64,000 nt of DNA from Exiguobacterium sp. J17977 (GTDB lineage: Bacteria; Bacillota; Bacilli; Exiguobacteriales; Exiguobacteriaceae): assembly GCF_018616375.1 (NCBI RefSeq), contig NZ_JAEQBB010000004.1, forward strand, positions 292,538 to 356,537, read 5' to 3'. Below, in pieces: positions 42,260 to 52,049 of the stretch (position 1 is its first letter; each line of letters opens with the position of its first letter). Below the pieces are notes generated by a model. It was given only the letters and a program-made list of their open reading frames with translations, did no database searches and was not told the origin of the DNA. A program made the translations under genes and the position numbers.

Positions 42260-43147
42260 TTATGTTGTTTTAAACCATTCGTCAATCTGTTTCACAATAT
42301 TGGCAACAGCGCGCACGTCCGTGAACGATGGCAACTCGACGAGGAGTGCTTGTTTCGGGCGTTTGACGCCTTCCCCAAGCTTTTGTAACATCAAGATGCT
42401 TTTCGCATACCGCTCATCTTTGAACATTGTCGTCGGCAATTGAAGAACGCCTTTGACGACGGCCTCGCGGTCCATCCACTGTTTTAATTTCCCTTCGTCA
42501 TCCTGTTCAAACAAATTGTTCGGGATGACAAATATCCCGTGACCACCTGGTTTCAAGTGACGCATCGCCTGCTCAATCAACAAGAAGTGCGAGTAAGAAT
42601 GGCCTTCGTTCCGTTTCAAGGCATAGCTTGACGCCATGTCGTCGTTCGGATAATAACCGATCGGTAAATCGACGAGCGCCAAGTCGCTCGGCTCGACGAA
42701 TAGCGGCGCGAGTGCGTCTTGATGGAAGTACGATACCGGTTTGCCGAGCAAGTTGCTGATCGCATACGACAGACGGAGCATCGTCTCATCGACTTCGACC
42801 GCCTGCGCGGTGGCGTCTTTCAATTGCGTCAACACGGCGTGGACGAGCGTCCCCGTCCCGCTGCCGAGCTCGAGCACGTTCGCCCCGTCCTTGACGAGCT
42901 TCGTCGCCAAATATCCGATAAACAGGCTGACGGCGTCCGGCGTCGGCTGATGGTTCGGCGGGAGCGTCGTCGTCTCCTCGAGGACGAGCAAACTGACGGC
43001 TTTGCGGACATCATCCGTTTTCTCCTGTTCGACATCGACACGCTCAAATACTTCAATCAATGCCTCGAGCGGCAACAAGTCAAGGTCTGTCGTCAGCTTC
43101 TTCGCTTCTTTCTTCCAATCGCGATACAGTTGTTCAAATCGTTCCAT
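42260..43147 (-). CDS. ytxK: SAM-dependent methyltransferase (YtxK-like)
   Basis: A 295-residue protein with an N6-adenine-type class I methyltransferase fold: SAM motif VLELGSGTGTLVHAVL (about 114-130), and VDLPIGYYPNDD in place of the NPPY catalytic motif. The partial motif suggests altered or lost base specificity. YtxK lies between ackA and tpx in Bacillus, as here. The target is unknown. An AAAGGATG site precedes the ATG. Confidence 0.9.
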   Translation of the reverse strand: MERFEQLYRDWKKEAKKLTTDLDLLPLEALIEVFERVDVEQEKTDDVRKAVSLLVLEETTTLPPNHQPTPDAVSLFIGYLATKLVKDGANVLELGSGTGTLVHAVLTQLKDATAQAVEVDETMLRLSYAISNLLGKPVSYFHQDALAPLFVEPSDLALVDLPIGYYPNDDMASSYALKRNEGHSYSHFLLIEQAMRHLKPGGHGIFVIPNNLFEQDDEGKLKQWMDREAVVKGVLQLPTTMFKDERYAKSILMLQKLGEGVKRPKQALLVELPSFTDVRAVANIVKQIDEWFKTT

Positions 43148-43167
43148 CTTCGATCATCCTTTCCATA

Positions 43168-43196
43168 CAAAACCGGCCCTCTTGTGGAGAGCCGGT
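43168..43196 (-). terminator. Terminator of tpx
   Basis: Minus strand: ACCGGCTCTC-CACAA-GAGGGCCGGT followed by TTTT, between tpx and ytxK. Confidence 0.75.
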
Positions 43197-43246
43197 CGGT
43201 TCACTTCTATTAGTGTAAGCGATTCGTGGTCGTTTCGCCAAGCGAA

Positions 43247-43735
43247 TCAGTTTGCAGCGTCAAACGCCTCGAGTGCCGCATCAAAATCGACTTCCTCTGT
43301 CATCTCATCCATGTACTGGACGTACTGGACCGTGCCTGCCGAGTCGATGACGAACACCGAGCGTGCGAGTAGACGGAGTTCTTCCATCAATACGCCATAT
43401 GATTTTGCGAACGATTGGTCGCGGTGGTCCGATAACATGACGACATTATCCAGGCCTGACGCCGCACACCAGCGACGTTGCGCGAACGGTAAGTCGTTTG
43501 ACACCGTCAAGACGGTACCGCCGAGCGATGACGCCTTCTCGTTGAAGGCACGCGTTTGCGTATCACAGACACCTGTGTCGATTGATGGAACGACACTAAT
43601 CAATTTCTTACCTGGGTATGACGCGAGCGTCACCTCTTCAAGTGCCGTCGTGAGCGCTGTAAAGTCCGGTGCCGAATCTCCGACTTTGACCGGGTTCCCT
43701 TGCAGTGTAACGGTATTGCCTTTAAATGTTGGCAT
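43247..43735 (-). CDS. tpx: Thiol peroxidase
   Basis: A 162-residue atypical 2-Cys peroxiredoxin that reduces hydrogen peroxide and organic peroxides with thioredoxin. The peroxidatic cysteine is C57 in [14 protein letters not shown] and the resolving cysteine C90 in QRRWCAASG, with the Pro-Thr-Arg triad in place. Starts [25 protein letters not shown] precedes the ATG. It is divergent from nadK. Confidence 0.97.
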   Translation of the reverse strand: MPTFKGNTVTLQGNPVKVGDSAPDFTALTTALEEVTLASYPGKKLISVVPSIDTGVCDTQTRAFNEKASSLGGTVLTVSNDLPFAQRRWCAASGLDNVVMLSDHRDQSFAKSYGVLMEELRLLARSVFVIDSAGTVQYVQYMDEMTEEVDFDAALEAFDAAN

Positions 43736-43899
43736 CGTTTCATCCCCTTTTACATGATTTATACTTCTTCATCATAGCGATGGCGCCGTCTCGATGACAA
43801 GCATCCTGCCTCAGACGGCCTGATTGTGATTTTCCCTATATCGAGCGTCTAAAACGCTGTATAATGAAAGAGACTCAATTGACAAAGGGGATGACTAGG

Positions 43900-44709
43900 A
43901 TGAGAAACAACGTTTATTTGTACCATCGTAACGTCAACGACTTTACTAAAGAAGTAAAGAAACTAACCGAAATCGGTGAGAAATACGGCTTCAACGTCGT
44001 CAATCGTCCGGAAGACGCCAACATCATCGTCGCCATCGGGGGAGATGGCGCGTTCTTGCAGGCCGTTCGCTATACGGGATTCCGTCAAGATGCCATCTAC
44101 GTCGGGTTCGGCCGCGGCTTGAACGAGTTTTACTGCGACTTCGATATACATAAGCTCGACGAAGTCGATCGCTTGTTCTCGGATAACAGCGCCCGCATCG
44201 AAGCCGGCCTCGAGGTGCGGAAATACCCGCTCTTGTCGGCGTCCATCAATGAATCGACTCCGATGCTTTGCTTGAACGAAGCCTCGATCAAGTCGAGTAT
44301 CATCAAATCGCTCGCCATCGAAGTGTATATCGACGACCTCCATTTCGAGACGTTCCGCGGCGACGGCATGGTCGTCTCGACACCGACCGGTTCGACAGCA
44401 TATAACAAATCACTCGACGGCGCCATCGTTGACCCGCTCATCCCATGTATGCAAGTGAGCGAGATCGCTTCGGTGAACAATAACCGCTATCGTACGCTCG
44501 GCTCGTCCTTCATCGTGCACGACTCGCGTAAACTCTCGCTCCGCATCGTCGAGGACGGGAACGACTATCCAATTATCGGCATGGACAACGAAGCGCTCAG
44601 CTTGAAATACACGGACCGCATCGATATCGAACTGTCCGACCAGGTCGTCAAGACGGTCAAACTGAAAAACAACTCGTTCTGGCACAAAGTCCAGCGTTCA
44701 TTCTTCTAA
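43900..44709 (+). CDS. nadK: NAD kinase (PpnKB/YtdI type)
   Basis: Phosphorylates NAD to NADP. The 269-residue protein shows GGDGAFLQAVR (the GGDG motif), NEASI and the signature STPTGSTAYNKSLDGA. It corresponds to the second Bacillus NAD kinase, located at the same place near tpx and ezrA. The start at ATG 43900 is chosen because AAAGGGG is 9 bases upstream; the longer frame overlaps the promoter, which has -10 TATAAT near 43860. Confidence 0.95.
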   Translation: MRNNVYLYHRNVNDFTKEVKKLTEIGEKYGFNVVNRPEDANIIVAIGGDGAFLQAVRYTGFRQDAIYVGFGRGLNEFYCDFDIHKLDEVDRLFSDNSARIEAGLEVRKYPLLSASINESTPMLCLNEASIKSSIIKSLAIEVYIDDLHFETFRGDGMVVSTPTGSTAYNKSLDGAIVDPLIPCMQVSEIASVNNNRYRTLGSSFIVHDSRKLSLRIVEDGNDYPIIGMDNEALSLKYTDRIDIELSDQVVKTVKLKNNSFWHKVQRSFF

Positions 44710-44715
44710 ACGATG

Positions 44716-44752
44716 AAAGGCTAGCCGTCCCTCGTGGATGGCTAGCCTTTTC
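44716..44752. terminator. Terminator between nadK and amidohydrolase gene
   Basis: AAAGGCTAGCCGTCC / GGATGGCTAGCCTTTTC hairpin after nadK, also placed for the convergent gene. Confidence 0.85.
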
Positions 44753-46324
44753 TTATGCGTTGACGACGTCGGCCTCGTATACCGGCGTCCCCTCGACGAC
44801 CGTCATGACGAGTCGATTGTCGAGGATGTCGCGTCCACGTAGGTCGAAGAAGTCTTCTTCCCAAACCGTGAACGTCGCGTTATAGCTCTGAATCAATAAA
44901 CCATCGCGACCATGCGTACCCGTGGCCACACGCGGCGCATACGTGAAGCTGCGGAGCGCCTCGTACATCGATAGGCGTTCCGACGGGTTGAGTGCGCCCG
45001 ACTCCTCAAATGACTGGCGTGTGACCGCCGCATACAGCCCTTTGCGCACATCGACGGTAGAAATCGGGGCGTCACTGCCTCCGAGGACGAGCGCACCTGT
45101 ATCGAGCATCGATTTGAAGCGGTAGGCGTCATCGACGCGGTCGTTGCCGAGGCGGTCGAACAGCAAGTTCATGTCATCCGACAAGAAAATCGGTTGGGCA
45201 TCGATCAATACCGGTAGCGCTTGAATCCGTTTCAAGAGCGTGTCGTTCAAGAGCGAGGCGTGAATGATCCGGTCTCGCGTCCCGCGCTTGGCCGGATATT
45301 TCTCGAGCAGCGTGATAAACTGTTCGGCCGCCGCATCCCCGATCACGTGGGCTGCCACGTTCATCCCGTAAGACCGCGCCTTTTTGACGAGGGCTTCGAG
45401 ATGATCCGGACGATGGACCTCGATGCCCCGCTGTGCCAGATCATCCGTGTATGGTTCCGACAACAATGCCGTCCGTCCCCCGAACGATCCGTCGACGAAC
45501 AGTTTCATCGCCCCGAAATCAAAACGCGGGCGCTTGGCGAGGGCATCGTGACGAATCAATGGATCGACGACTTGTTCGTGGACGAGCAGATGCGCATGGA
45601 ACGGGAGGTCCGCCAATACGTCTTCGTATGCTTGAATCGTCTCGAGCGGGTCACCATGATAGAACAAGTCTTCCGTATGGGCATTGACGATGCCGTGGGC
45701 GAACAGCGAGTCGATGGCCCGGTGGAGCGAGGCGACGTTCTTCTCGCGATTTCCGCCCAACTCTTTATGGAGCAGGTCGAGCGCCGCGTCGTATAGCACC
45801 CCATTCAATTTGCCGTCCGCATCGCGTCCGAGCTTCCCGCCTTCGATGACGGTGTGATGAATCAAGCCGAGCCGTTCCAACCCTTTAGAGTTGACGACGG
45901 CGACGTGACGACAGACCCGCTTCAAGACGACGGGCCGGTCCGGAATGACGGCATCAATCATCTCACGCGTCGGCATCTCGCCAAGCAGACGGTCATTGAA
46001 CCCTTCCGCAACGATCCAGTCATCGTTCCCGCCCTTCTGCTTCATCGATTCGAGCAGCGCTTGCAAATCTGTCGTTTCGGTCGCATCGATGCGGTCGAGC
46101 GCTTCCCCATATCCAATCAAATGGATGTGGGAATCGGTGAACGCTGGATAGACGCTCTTCCCTTCGAGATTCACAATTTGCTTGATTCTTCCGGCGTATG
46201 TACGACGAAGGCGGCCTTCTTCCCCCATCTTCAAAATCCGGCCGTGCTCGACATACATGGCGCGCGCCTGTTCATGCTCTTTATTCATCGTATAAATCTT
46301 TCCGTTAACCCAAAGCGTTCCCAT
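44753..46324 (-). CDS. Amidohydrolase family protein (YtcJ-like)
   Basis: A 523-residue metal-dependent hydrolase of the amidohydrolase-3 group. The metal motif DSHIHLIGYGE lies about residues 59-69; later His/Asp ligands are in VCRHVAVVNSKGL, NAHTED, AAHVIGDAA and GGSDAPIST. Relatives act on N-formyl or cyclic amides, but the substrate cannot be inferred. GGAGGAA precedes ATG 46324; the GTG one codon before is less likely. It lies between nadK and ezrA, in the ytsP-ezrA region. Confidence 0.88.
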   Translation of the reverse strand: MGTLWVNGKIYTMNKEHEQARAMYVEHGRILKMGEEGRLRRTYAGRIKQIVNLEGKSVYPAFTDSHIHLIGYGEALDRIDATETTDLQALLESMKQKGGNDDWIVAEGFNDRLLGEMPTREMIDAVIPDRPVVLKRVCRHVAVVNSKGLERLGLIHHTVIEGGKLGRDADGKLNGVLYDAALDLLHKELGGNREKNVASLHRAIDSLFAHGIVNAHTEDLFYHGDPLETIQAYEDVLADLPFHAHLLVHEQVVDPLIRHDALAKRPRFDFGAMKLFVDGSFGGRTALLSEPYTDDLAQRGIEVHRPDHLEALVKKARSYGMNVAAHVIGDAAAEQFITLLEKYPAKRGTRDRIIHASLLNDTLLKRIQALPVLIDAQPIFLSDDMNLLFDRLGNDRVDDAYRFKSMLDTGALVLGGSDAPISTVDVRKGLYAAVTRQSFEESGALNPSERLSMYEALRSFTYAPRVATGTHGRDGLLIQSYNATFTVWEEDFFDLRGRDILDNRLVMTVVEGTPVYEADVVNA

Positions 46325-46345
46325 CACAAAATTCCTCCTCGATTC

Positions 46346-46389
46346 AAAAAAGATTGACGTACACGTTAATTCCCGTTTACGTCAATCTT
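46346..46389 (-). terminator. Terminator of ezrA
   Basis: Minus strand: GATTGACGTA / TACGTCAATC with an internal loop, followed by six T residues. Confidence 0.85.
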
Positions 46390-46398
46390 CATGCATCA

Positions 46399-48129
46399 TT
46401 ATTTTCGTAATAGCTCTTGCTGTTCCAATCCTTTTTCGACACGTTGGCGAATCTCACGGGCCGCCCCTTCATCGAAGCGTCCGAGGACACGTTCACCAAT
46501 CTCGACGGCCGTCCCATACTCCCCATGCAAGAACTTGTTCTCGGCGAGCGTCAAGGCGATATGCACCTCGTTGTCGCGACGGCGATAGCGGTTCGCATAC
46601 TGCAAGAGTTGTTCGGCGTACGTGACTTGGCGTAAGAGTGCTTTGACCCGGTCTCGGAAGTTGTCCATCGTCTCTTCGACGTCGTGGCTGAGGCCGACGA
46701 TATATGTCATGTTGAACGGTGCCTTCTCGAACTGTTCGTCTAACGATTGCACGCCTTTTTGCAACTGGCGCATATCGCTTGTCAAATCAGTCGGAACGAC
46801 CGGCATGGCGCTCTTCGCGAGCAGACGGCGATGGGCCGACAGTTCGCGCTTCCATGACTCGAGTTTGTTGCGGACTTCGAGCTCTTCTTTACGAAGAGAG
46901 TTCGTGTTCTCGATGAACCGTTCATGCATCGCGCTGAACTGATCGAGCGAACGCTTCGCTTCTTGCACTTTCGATTTGATCATGCTGTAAGGAATCATTT
47001 GGGCCACGAGCGCCTGTTCGATATCGAGTACGTTCGCCGAGAGTGTGGCGCGTTCTCGTTCGAGCTGTTCAAACTCTTCGCCGACACGGGCGTTAATCTC
47101 GTAGTTGCTGACAAGGCGTGTCATCTCTTGATGGAGGCGAGCCATGACTTCACTCGTCTGGCGGTCACGTTCTTTCACGGTCGCAAATTCTTTTTTCACG
47201 TATTGGCGTGCATCGACCTCGGTCCGGAATGCTTCGAACAGCTGATCGATGTCCGAGCTGAGCTGTTGCATATCCATCTCGAAATGTTCGAAGTCGAGTT
47301 GCTCGATGCGGTCCATGAGTGCGGCCCGACGATCTTCCGCTTGCTCGATTTCTTCCATTAAACCGAGCGGCTCAAGCGCGTAGCCGTCCATTTGCATCTC
47401 TTTATGACCCGAGCGCAGCTGATTGAGCTGTTGTTTCAAGTCGATTTGCACCGTACGTACGAACTGCGGGATGACGCCGACGAGTTCACGAATCTTCGTC
47501 ACTTTCTCAGACAAGACTTGACCAGCGATATAAGCCTCTGACACCTGTCCTTCTTGTTTCAACGTGATCATCTCGGTCCGCTTCGCTTCCGCTGCCGCGA
47601 TTTCAGACTCGACGAGTTCATACGTCGGGCCGAACGCACTGTTTTGGGCGACGAGCGTCTTCCGGAATTGATACAACTCTTTCTCGTCTTTTTTGACGAT
47701 ATCGAGAAGCGACGAATGGTGCTGATTGAATTCATCCATCTCATCGAGCATGGCGTGTACCATCGACTCGAGCTCTTCAATCAACTGTTCCGTCGCGTTC
47801 AAATCGGACTTTACTTTCAGGAAACGATATTTGTCCAAATCTTCTTCGGCATGATAGAGTGCCTCATCGATTTGCCCCGTATGTACGCTGACGAGTTCGT
47901 CCCACGACTGGTGCCATCGTTCGAACTTCTCTTTCGTCTCACCTTCCATCGGCCACTGTTTGAACTTTTGCAGTTCAGCCGGCACGCTGGCGCTGAGCAC
48001 GCTTTGTTTGCGCATGTCTAAATCATCAATTTTCTGGTAAAAATTCCTTCGCACGAGCATGCTTCCCAGCATGGCCCCTAATGCGATGACAATGATTCCA
48101 ATTAAAATTCCGTAGATTCCGTAATCCAT
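46399..48129 (-). CDS. ezrA: Septation ring formation regulator EzrA
   Basis: EzrA is a membrane-anchored inhibitor of aberrant FtsZ ring assembly that also links FtsZ with wall synthesis. The 576-residue protein has one N-terminal membrane helix (about 5-25, YGILIGIIVIALGAMLG) and then long spectrin-like coiled coils to the C-terminus, rich in Glu, Gln and Leu. The start at ATG 48129 gives MDYGIYG; a GGAGG lies 11 bases upstream. It is divergent from msrC, as in Bacillus. Confidence 0.94.
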   Translation of the reverse strand: MDYGIYGILIGIIVIALGAMLGSMLVRRNFYQKIDDLDMRKQSVLSASVPAELQKFKQWPMEGETKEKFERWHQSWDELVSVHTGQIDEALYHAEEDLDKYRFLKVKSDLNATEQLIEELESMVHAMLDEMDEFNQHHSSLLDIVKKDEKELYQFRKTLVAQNSAFGPTYELVESEIAAAEAKRTEMITLKQEGQVSEAYIAGQVLSEKVTKIRELVGVIPQFVRTVQIDLKQQLNQLRSGHKEMQMDGYALEPLGLMEEIEQAEDRRAALMDRIEQLDFEHFEMDMQQLSSDIDQLFEAFRTEVDARQYVKKEFATVKERDRQTSEVMARLHQEMTRLVSNYEINARVGEEFEQLERERATLSANVLDIEQALVAQMIPYSMIKSKVQEAKRSLDQFSAMHERFIENTNSLRKEELEVRNKLESWKRELSAHRRLLAKSAMPVVPTDLTSDMRQLQKGVQSLDEQFEKAPFNMTYIVGLSHDVEETMDNFRDRVKALLRQVTYAEQLLQYANRYRRRDNEVHIALTLAENKFLHGEYGTAVEIGERVLGRFDEGAAREIRQRVEKGLEQQELLRK

Positions 48130-48365
48130 CTCTGTCACAACCTCCAAGCCGCTTTCGTGGACTTATGTATCTAAATGAATAAATGAAGTATTTTATGAGT
48201 ATAGATAATACTAATCATATTATAGAACCAATGATTTGCATAGGTTTTCCAACGGTTTAGGGAGAGAATGTTATTTTTCACGCGAATCTTTTGAGAAGAC
48301 AAACCGAAAAAATGCGTGTACCATAATGCTAATTCATCTTGCATTCATTCATAGGAGGGAATCAA

Positions 48366-48848
48366 ATGTTTCAAACAACGACTTACACTGGCGACTTGGC
48401 CGCTGGTTACGACCTGCTCAATAAACAACTGGCAGCACTTCTAGAAGGCGAGACGAACCGTGTCGCCAACCTATCGAACGCGAGCGCCTTGCTCAACCAG
48501 TTCCTCGATCGCATCAACTGGGTCGGCTTCTATTTGACAGAGGGAGAAGACGCCCTCATCCTCGGACCGTTCCAAGGCCTTCCGGCTTGTGTCCATATCG
48601 CGTTTGGAAAAGGCGTCTGTGGGACGGCAGCCTCGACACAAGAGACACAACTCATTGCCGACGTCCATCAATTCCCGGGCCATATCGCTTGTGACGCGGC
48701 GTCCAACTCGGAAATCGTCGTCCCGCTCGTGCGCGACGGCAAGACGATCGGTGTCCTCGATATCGACAGCCCCGAGTTCGACCGCTTCTCAGAAGTCGAC
48801 CGTCAAGGTCTCGAGCAATTTTGCCAGACATTACTTCGCTTCATCTGA
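48366..48848 (+). CDS. msrC: Free methionine-(R)-sulfoxide reductase (GAF domain, YtsP)
   Basis: A 160-residue single GAF domain enzyme that reduces free methionine-R-sulfoxide. The three conserved cysteines C75, C85 and C109 keep the exact spacing of E. coli fRMsr (84, 94, 118), in PACVHIAFGKGVCGTAA and PGHIACDAASNSEI. The ATG at 48366 follows GGAGGGAATCAA. It lies directly upstream of the rpsD promoter; the TTGACA of that promoter overlaps its stop codon. Confidence 0.94.
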   Translation: MFQTTTYTGDLAAGYDLLNKQLAALLEGETNRVANLSNASALLNQFLDRINWVGFYLTEGEDALILGPFQGLPACVHIAFGKGVCGTAASTQETQLIADVHQFPGHIACDAASNSEIVVPLVRDGKTIGVLDIDSPEFDRFSEVDRQGLEQFCQTLLRFI

Positions 48849-48877
48849 TTGACAAGCGAATCGTTTCGTCGTATACT
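48849..48877 (+). promoter_or_regulatory. Promoter of rpsD
   Basis: Consensus -35 TTGACA (48849-48854), 17-base spacer, -10 TATACT (48872-48877). It begins at the msrC stop codon. Confidence 0.92.
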
Positions 48878-48883
48878 GATTTT

Positions 48884-49066
48884 TGTGCATGAAATGACGA
48901 TAGCAGTCATTGACAGACGTATCCACCTTTCGGGCCTCGACTCAGTCGGAGGAGCATCTCGTAGCTTCGCTATCAAGTGAAGGTGCTTGAACCTAGAAAG
49001 GGGCGTCACCCGTCTTTGACACCGTTGTTCTTTTGTGCAAAATACATGAACAACAAGGAGGAGTCC
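48884..49066 (+). ncRNA. S4-binding leader of rpsD
   Basis: A 185-base untranslated leader between a consensus promoter and rpsD, with several GC-rich hairpin-forming blocks (for example CGGGCCTCGACTCAGTCGG and GGGGCGTCACCC) before the AAGGAGGAG ribosome site. In B. subtilis S4 represses rpsD through such a leader. The class is assigned mainly from position and length; the fold was not modelled. Confidence 0.7.
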
Positions 49067-49070
49067 AAAC

Positions 49071-49670
49071 ATGGCTCGTTACACAGGTCCAGCTTGGAAA
49101 CTCTCGCGTCGCTTAGGCATCTCGCTTAGCGAAACGGGTAAAGAATTAGCAAAACGTCCTTACGCACCAGGTCAACACGGAAATGGTCGTCGTAAAATCT
49201 CTGAATACGGTCTTCAGCTTCAAGCGAAGCAAGCACTCCGTCACATGTACGGAATCAACGAGAAGCAATTCCGTCGCATCTTCAACGATGCTGGGAAAAT
49301 GCAAGGTATCCACGGTGAGAACTTCATGTTCTTGCTCGAGTCACGCCTTGACAACCTCGTTTACCGAATGGGTCTCGCTCGCACACGTCGCGGAGCGCGC
49401 CAACTCGTCAACCACGGTCACATCCAAGTTGACGGTTCACGTGTAGACATCGCGTCTTACCGTGTAAAACCAGGTCAAGTCATCTCAGTTCGCGAGAAGT
49501 CTAAAAACTTCAAAGCGATCGCTGAAGCTCTCGAAGTAGCACCAGCTACAAAAGACTACGTCACATTCGACGCTGAGAAGCTCGAAGGTACATTCGTACG
49601 TCTTCCTGAGCGCGCTGAATTGAACGACCAAATCAAAGAGCAACTCATCGTCGAGTTCTACTCACGTTAA
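49071..49670 (+). CDS. rpsD: 30S ribosomal protein S4
   Basis: The 199-residue primary rRNA-binding protein of the 30S subunit. It begins [19 protein letters not shown], with the S4 RNA-binding domain at about 90-150 ([27 protein letters not shown]). It is monocistronic with strong promoter and terminator, and codon use is that of a highly expressed gene (many cgt, ctc, gaa). It has the Bacillus-type sequence without zinc-binding cysteines. Confidence 0.99.
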   Translation: MARYTGPAWKLSRRLGISLSETGKELAKRPYAPGQHGNGRRKISEYGLQLQAKQALRHMYGINEKQFRRIFNDAGKMQGIHGENFMFLLESRLDNLVYRMGLARTRRGARQLVNHGHIQVDGSRVDIASYRVKPGQVISVREKSKNFKAIAEALEVAPATKDYVTFDAEKLEGTFVRLPERAELNDQIKEQLIVEFYSR

Positions 49671-49677
49671 TGCTTTT

Positions 49678-49716
49678 ATCCCCTTCCCTGTCTCGACAGG
49701 AAAGGGGATTTTTTTA
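49678..49716 (+). terminator. Terminator of rpsD
   Basis: ATCCCCTTTCCTGTC-type stem (ATCCCCTTCCCTGTC / GACAGGAAAGGGGAT, one mismatch) followed by seven T residues. Confidence 0.95.
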
Positions 49717-50340
49717 TTTCATTAAGATTTGTTCACGAATCCGGCCCATCTGGGTATCAAGGGCGTCCGCCATCTTCGCCGCCTCAATCAACTCGAGTTT
49801 CGACGCCTCCGGGACGACGTGCTGATATTTATAATGAAGCTTATGTTCCGTCGCCGCCCAAAAATCCATGGCGAGCGTACGAATTTGAATCTCGGCCGGC
49901 ACCCAGATGACGCGTTCCGCCAAATACACTTTCGTCCGGACGATGAGATGCAAGCTCCGATAGCCGCTCGGTTTCGGATGTTCGATATAATCCTTAATCT
50001 CGTCAATCTGTAAATCGTCGCGTTTCTTCAAATGATCAAGGATGGCGTAAATGTCATCGCGAAAACTCGTGACGATTCGCACCCCGGCGACGTCAGATAT
50101 GTTGTCCCACAGCGCTTCCACTTCGAGGGGAAGCCCTTTTTGATTCATCTTCCGAATGATTGACGGCAACGTCTTCATCCGCGTCTTGACGTGTTCAATC
50201 GGCGAATAACCGAGCCGCGTCTGCCAATCGAGGTCGATGATGCCGAGGTCGCTCTCGAGTTCGGTGATTGCCATCTCATAGTACCGAAACCGCTCCCGCC
50301 ATTGATGGAACTGTTCGCCAAAAAATTCTTCGATATCCAT
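49714..50340 (-). CDS. relP: Small alarmone synthetase RelP (SAS2, YwaC-like)
   Basis: A 208-residue single-domain (p)ppGpp synthetase that transfers pyrophosphate from ATP to GDP/GTP. Motifs: SPIEHVKTRMK, DVAGVRIVTSF, KDYIEHPKPSGYRSLHLIV and EIQIRTLAMDFWAATEHKLHYKY. The DYI-xxPKP-GYRSLH block and length resemble YwaC (RelP) more than YjbM (RelQ). The start at ATG 50340 has AAGGAGG 7 bases upstream; upstream extension of the frame runs into the tyrS terminator. It carries no hydrolase domain, so alarmone removal must come from another protein. Confidence 0.9.
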   Translation of the reverse strand: MDIEEFFGEQFHQWRERFRYYEMAITELESDLGIIDLDWQTRLGYSPIEHVKTRMKTLPSIIRKMNQKGLPLEVEALWDNISDVAGVRIVTSFRDDIYAILDHLKKRDDLQIDEIKDYIEHPKPSGYRSLHLIVRTKVYLAERVIWVPAEIQIRTLAMDFWAATEHKLHYKYQHVVPEASKLELIEAAKMADALDTQMGRIREQILMK

Positions 50341-50401
50341 AACAAAGCCTCCTTGTCGTCTATACTTGCTATCGTAGCAGACCGAACCGATGTTGAGGCA
50401 G

Positions 50402-50441
50402 AAAAAAACGTCCATGTTCGCAACATTGGCGGACATGGACG
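50402..50441 (-). terminator. Terminator of tyrS
   Basis: Minus strand: CGTCCATGT / ACATGGACG with a 15-base loop, followed by seven T residues, just after the tyrS stop codon. Confidence 0.85.
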
Positions 50442-50447
50442 GATGCA

Positions 50448-51695
50448 TTAGACGTGACGAATCACGAAGTATTTTTTCTTACCACGACGGATGATTGTGA
50501 ACTCCCCGAGCGTGTCGGCGCGTGTCACAGTCTTATCGAGCGATTGCTCACGCTCGCCGTTCAAGTAAATCGCCCCGTTTTGAACATCTTCACGGGCTTG
50601 ACGTTTCGATGGCGCAATCTTCGCTTCGACGAGAAGGTCAACGAGATTACGCTCGCCGTCGAGCTCGAACTGCGGCATACCCTTGAATGCGGCATCCATA
50701 TCTTCTGGCTTGAGCGTCTGCAGGTCGCCACTGAAGAAAGCGGTCGTGATACGTTGTGCTTGATTGAGCCCCGCTTCTCCGTGGACGAGTTTTGTCATCT
50801 CTTCGGCGAGGCGACGTTGGGCGACACGCTTCTCAGGTGCAGCTGCCACTTCTGCTTCGAGCGCCATGATGTCTTCATGCGACATGAACGTGAAGTATTT
50901 GATGAACTTGATGACGTCAGCGTCGTCGACGTTAATCCAGAACTGGTAAAACTCGTACGGCGTCGTCTTATCGGCATCGAGCCAGACTGCACCACCGGCC
51001 GTCTTCCCGAACTTTTGACCGTCCGACTTCGTCACGAGCGGCACCGTCAATCCGAATGCCTTCTCCGAGTGACCGAAGCGGCGGATGAGTTCGAGTCCGG
51101 CCGTGATATTCCCCCACTGATCGCTACCGCCGACTTGAAGGCGGCAGTTCTCGTTTTCGTACAACTTCAAGAAGTCGAACGATTGCAAGAGCATGTATGA
51201 GAATTCCGTGTACGAGATTCCGTTCTCCAAGCGCGAGTCGACCGAGTCTTTCGCGAGCATGTAGCTGATCGGGAAGTGTTTCCCGATATCGCGCAAGAAG
51301 TCGATGATCGACAACTCTTCCGTCCACTCATAGTTGTTGCGGATCGAGATCGGGTTCTCCCCTTCAAGCGGGAGGAAACGGCTCAATTGGTCTTTGATTC
51401 GATCTGAGAACTGTTTGACCGTGTCGAGCGTATTGAGCGAACGCTCGTCCGAACGACCTGACGGGTCACCAATCATCCCTGTCGCCCCACCGACGAGAGC
51501 GATGACGTGATGTCCCGCCTCCTGAAAACGTTTGAGCGTTAAAATCGGGAGCAAATGCCCGATATGGAGCGAGTCCGCTGTCGGGTCGAACCCGGTGTAG
51601 AGCGTCGTCGGTTTGTTCAATTGTTCTGTCAATCCTGCTTCGTCCGTCATTTGGTTGACGAGACCTCGAAATTCTAAATCCTTCAATAATTCCAT
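50448..51695 (-). CDS. tyrS: Tyrosyl-tRNA synthetase
   Basis: Class I synthetase that charges tRNA-Tyr. The 415-residue protein shows YTGFDPTADSLHIGHL (HIGH motif near 46-49), the tyrosine pocket, KFGKT as KMSKS-equivalent, and a C-terminal S4-like tRNA-binding domain (VDLLVEAKIAPSKRQAREDVQNGAIYLNGE). The start at ATG 51695 follows GAAGGAG; the longer frame runs into the T-box leader and is rejected. Expression is controlled by the T-box. Confidence 0.98.
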   Translation of the reverse strand: MELLKDLEFRGLVNQMTDEAGLTEQLNKPTTLYTGFDPTADSLHIGHLLPILTLKRFQEAGHHVIALVGGATGMIGDPSGRSDERSLNTLDTVKQFSDRIKDQLSRFLPLEGENPISIRNNYEWTEELSIIDFLRDIGKHFPISYMLAKDSVDSRLENGISYTEFSYMLLQSFDFLKLYENENCRLQVGGSDQWGNITAGLELIRRFGHSEKAFGLTVPLVTKSDGQKFGKTAGGAVWLDADKTTPYEFYQFWINVDDADVIKFIKYFTFMSHEDIMALEAEVAAAPEKRVAQRRLAEEMTKLVHGEAGLNQAQRITTAFFSGDLQTLKPEDMDAAFKGMPQFELDGERNLVDLLVEAKIAPSKRQAREDVQNGAIYLNGEREQSLDKTVTRADTLGEFTIIRRGKKKYFVIRHV

Positions 51696-51720
51696 CTGTT
51701 CCACTCCTTCAATTGACATA

Positions 51721-51958
51721 AAAAAAACGTCCCTTCTCATATGAGAAGGGACGGAGATTCCGCGGTACCACCCTAATTGCCACAGCTGTGGCCACTTGTA
51801 GCGAGAGATAACGGTCTCGACCCGGCCGAACGGCATGCTCCAAAAGTGTAATTCATCGATTGACATTGGCTAGTTCACAGCACCCACTAGCTTTCTGGAC
51901 AAGCGGTCAGTCGACTACTTCGCTTTCTTCATAGCATCTTTGTTTATGGACTATGCTT
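51721..51958 (-). ncRNA. T-box riboswitch of tyrS
   Basis: Minus strand: T-box core AGGGTGGTACCGCGG, followed by terminator CGTCCCTTCTC / GAGAAGGGACG with a long T tract (51721-51749). A TAC tyrosine codon at 51848-51850 (GAATTACAC) is a good specifier candidate. Uncharged tRNA-Tyr is expected to stabilise the antiterminator. Confidence 0.94.
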
Positions 51959-51963
51959 TACAT

Positions 51964-51991
51964 TTTATAAGTTCCATTTCCAAATTGTCAA
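51964..51991 (-). promoter_or_regulatory. Promoter of tyrS T-box transcript
   Basis: Minus strand: -35 TTGACA (51986-51991), 16-base spacer, -10 TATAAA (51964-51969). Confidence 0.75.
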
Positions 51992-52049
51992 CTGGAAGAT
52001 GGAAACTTGTATCCGACAGTTGATTGGGAGGAAGGTCGGCAACGACTTG